Source: an uncultured Verrucomicrobiota bacterium (GTDB taxonomy: Bacteria > Verrucomicrobiota > Kiritimatiellia > CAIVKH01). From it: DNA of 5,847 nucleotides. A program made the translations under genes and the position numbers. The notes beneath the pieces are model-generated. The model made no database searches. It was not told the DNA's origin and saw only the letters and a list, made by a program, of their open reading frames with translations. This document shows positions 4,273-5,847 of the stretch, piece by piece. The stretch's first letter is position 1. Every line of letters begins with the position of its first letter. The stretch spans positions 1 through 5,847 of the forward strand of contig CALBHI010000130.1 of the NCBI GenBank assembly GCA_937894535.1, given 5' to 3'.

Positions 4273-5847
4273 CTACGGGATGCGCTTGACCTCGTAGTCG
4301 CGGGTGACCTCGTTGAACTTGATCCGGTAGGTGCCGTTGAACGGCCCGTTCACCGTGATGTTGCCGCCCGTTTGTTCGGCGAACCCAAACACGTCGATGG
4401 TGAAGTCGGACTGGTTGGTCTCGCCCCAGTTGGTGCCCCAGCCACCGTTCGCGGCGAATTTGAGCTGGATGTTTCCGGACTGGTTCAGCGACACGGTGGT
4501 TTCCCAGATGTAGTGGGTGACCAGCTGCATGTTGTTCGCGGCCGGGTTCCAGCCGTTGAACGTACCGGCGGCGGTCATCGAACTGTAGTTCGAGTTGAAC
4601 GACTCGCCGACGTTCGGGTTGGTGCCGTTCTGGAACTCCTGCAGGTTGGTGAAGCCGTCGCCGTCCGGATCCAGCGCGGCATCGGCCGCGCTGTTCGGGT
4701 TGAGGCCGTACTGCAGTTCCCACGCGTCGGGCATGCCGTCGCCATCGGTGTCGGCCGGCGGCGGCGTGGTCACGGTGTAGGCACGGGTCTGCTCGTTGAA
4801 CGTGAAGGTGTAGGTCCCGTTCAACGTGCCGTTGATCTCGATGTTCGCGCCGGACAACTCGGCGATGCCACCCTGCAGCGGGATGTCCTTGTCGGACTGG
4901 TTGGTCTCGCCCCAGTTGACCGACCACGCGCCGTTGGCCACGAACTTGAAACGCGGGGCACTGGCGTTGGTCAGGGTGACGGTGAAACGCCACACATAGT
5001 TGCTGACCAGGGCCATGTTGTTCGCGGCGGGGTTCCAGCCGTTGAAGGTGCCGGCCACGGTCATCGTGGTGTAACCCGACGAGAAGGCGTCAGGCACATT
5101 CGGGTTCGAGCCGAGCTGGTATTCCTGCAGGTTGGTGCGGCCGTCGCCGTCGGGATCGAGGGCGGCATCGCCGGGGCTGAGCGCGTTCAAGCCGTACTGG
5201 ATTTCCCAGGCGTTGGGCATGCCGTCGCCGTCCTCGTCCGGATCGCAGGCGTCGCCGATCCCGTCACCGTCGCGGTCGGCCTGGCTGCCGTTCATCAGGT
5301 CGGGGCAGTTGTCGAAGTCGTTCGCGACACCATCGCCGTCGCGGTCGGAGTCGCAGGCATCACCCACGCCATCGTTGTCGAGATCGGACTGGGTCGGGTT
5401 CGCCACGGTCGGGCAATTGTCGGGACCGTTGGTCACGCCATCGCCGTCGAGGTCGGGATCGCAGACATCGCCGATCCCGTCACCGTCGGTGTCGAGCTGG
5501 TTTGCGTTCGGCGTGTTCGGACAATTGTCGGCGAAATCACCGATGCCATCGCCGTCGGTGTCGGTGTCGGCGAGCTTCACGACGGTATAGGCGCGGGTCT
5601 GCTCGTTGAAGGTGAACCGGAAATGGCCGGTCAGGGTGCCGTTGGCGAGGATGTTCGCGCCGGACAATTCGGCCGTGCCGCCCTGCAGCGGGATGTCGAG
5701 GTCGGACTGGTTGTTCTCGCCCCAATTCGACGACCAGGTTCCGTTGGCGGTGAATTTGAACCGCACGTTGGTCGCGCCGGACAAGACCTGATCGCGCTGC
5801 CAGGTGTAGTCGTTGACCAGGCCGATGTTGTTCGCGCCGGGGTGCCA
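4273..5847 (-). CDS. Modular TSP3-repeat protein with three FNGW beta-sandwich modules (5' end outside window)
   Basis: The frame is open to the right edge, so the protein is N-terminally incomplete: 524 residues are visible (numbered here from the edge) and end at TAG 4273-4275. Order: FNGW module A (about 1-92, cut at its start); a classic TSP3 block (94-211) of Asp-rich DxDxDG loops with six cysteines (109, 129, 145, 165, 181, 201); then two copies of a unit made of a bacterial TSP3-type linker (GDGMPxAWExQYGL, then DPDGDGxTNLQE) and an FNGW module (B about 260-361, C about 422-524). The loops very likely bind calcium; the cysteines probably form disulfides, as expected outside the cytoplasm. 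The FNGW modules resemble CBM48/SusE-like starch-binding folds, so glycan binding is plausible but inferred. The C-terminus stops right after the last beta strand (YEVKRIP), with no PEP-CTERM or other anchor. A TTG at 5782-5784 lies inside module A and is not the real start. Signal peptide and any catalytic domain would be upstream. Confidence 0.85.
   Translation of the reverse strand, partial: WHPGANNIGLVNDYTWQRDQVLSGATNVRFKFTANGTWSSNWGENNQSDLDIPLQGGTAELSGANILANGTLTGHFRFTFNEQTRAYTVVKLADTDTDGDGIGDFADNCPNTPNANQLDTDGDGIGDVCDPDLDGDGVTNGPDNCPTVANPTQSDLDNDGVGDACDSDRDGDGVANDFDNCPDLMNGSQADRDGDGIGDACDPDEDGDGMPNAWEIQYGLNALSPGDAALDPDGDGRTNLQEYQLGSNPNVPDAFSSGYTTMTVAGTFNGWNPAANNMALVSNYVWRFTVTLTNASAPRFKFVANGAWSVNWGETNQSDKDIPLQGGIAELSGANIEINGTLNGTYTFTFNEQTRAYTVTTPPPADTDGDGMPDAWELQYGLNPNSAADAALDPDGDGFTNLQEFQNGTNPNVGESFNSNYSSMTAAGTFNGWNPAANNMQLVTHYIWETTVSLNQSGNIQLKFAANGGWGTNWGETNQSDFTIDVFGFAEQTGGNITVNGPFNGTYRIKFNEVTRDYEVKRIP
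4276..5238 (-). repeat. Tandem 486-bp unit: TSP3-type linker plus FNGW module, two copies
   Basis: Unit 1 spans 4753-5238 and unit 2 spans 4276-4752, which ends with the protein and is 9 bases shorter. The register is exactly 162 residues for at least the first two thirds of the unit. Over the first 78 residues (linker to the NPAANNM segment) 58 are identical, with no gaps. Identity is also visible in the DNA, for example in the stretches around 4530-4560 and 5018-5048. The pattern points to in-frame tandem duplication; the second halves have diverged more. Confidence 0.85.
5215..5568 (-). repeat. Thrombospondin type 3 calcium-binding repeat block
   Basis: Within the modular protein this stretch encodes repeated DTDGDGIGD, DLDGDGVTN, DLDNDGVGD and DRDGDGVAN-type loops alternating with DNCP and D(V/A)CD cysteine motifs. 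Six cysteines lie here and none elsewhere in the visible protein. In known TSP3 proteins these loops wrap calcium ions and stiffen the chain. The Asp/Gly codons make the DNA itself low-complexity, with many GTCGCCGTC-like words on the plus strand. Confidence 0.85.
5572..5847 (-). repeat. First FNGW module (A), partial at window edge
   Basis: The visible part starts WHPGANNIGLV, matching the GWNPAANNMALV segment of module B. From the FKF strand to the closing YTV strand, 48 of 60 residues equal module B with no gaps, so A and B are closer to each other in this part than either is to C. It extends upstream of the window. Confidence 0.75.

Noticed and set aside
4166..4993. 275-codon minus-strand frame overlapping the modular protein
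   Set aside because: It is an Arg/His-rich out-of-frame reading of the repeated TSP3/FNGW sequence and runs past the hairpin into the 3' end of the anSME gene.
5215..5568. CRISPR-like or tandem DNA repeat array
   Set aside because: The repetition is explained by degenerate Asp/Gly-rich coding repeats; there are no regular spacers or fixed-length direct repeats.
5132..5590. 152-codon plus-strand frame made of Pro-Ser-rich repeats
   Set aside because: The SPSRS-type repeats are simply the reverse-strand reading of the Asp/Gly codons of the TSP3 block.

Overview
The window looks like chromosomal DNA of a GC-rich, free-living, polysaccharide-associated Gram-negative bacterium. The best guess is the Verrucomicrobiota/Kiritimatiellota/Lentisphaerota group. 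The reasons are a protein with a PEP-CTERM sorting tail, a sulfatase-maturing radical SAM enzyme, and a large secreted-type protein built from bacterial thrombospondin-type-3 (TSP3) calcium repeats and FNGW-type beta-sandwich modules. This assignment is an inference from gene content; the window has no rRNA or other phylogenetic marker.

Layout, left to right. Positions 1-157 hold no supportable gene, only a dyad (101-113) and a good ribosome binding site. A PEP-CTERM protein is encoded at 158-970 (+). It converges on a SulP anion transporter with a STAS domain at 1085-2803 (-), with a strong hairpin (1060-1077) between them. The transporter is divergent from an anaerobic sulfatase-maturating enzyme (anSME, AslB/ChuR-like) at 2926-4203 (+). 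The 122-bp gap between these two holds an imperfect inverted repeat and a 10-codon mini-ORF that owns the only good Shine-Dalgarno sequence in front of the anSME. The anSME converges on a modular TSP3/FNGW protein at 4273-5847 (-), whose N-terminus lies outside the window. A 10-bp perfect hairpin (4237-4265) separates their ends. Every stretch over 300 bases contains a gene.

How the genes may fit together: the anSME converts a Cys or Ser of type I sulfatases into formylglycine without oxygen, so the genome should encode sulfatases that strip sulfate from glycans, although none lies here. The divergent SulP transporter is a reasonable candidate for moving the released sulfate or another anion, but its substrate is not visible in the sequence. 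The PEP-CTERM protein and the TSP3/FNGW protein are probably exported and act at the cell surface or outside; the FNGW modules could bind glycan. No operon joins the four genes, so the functional link is only contextual.

I found no clear novel multi-gene system. The points most worth checking are the tandem 486-bp duplication in the modular protein, with exactly spaced Trp residues in three FNGW copies, and the leader arrangement in front of the anSME.
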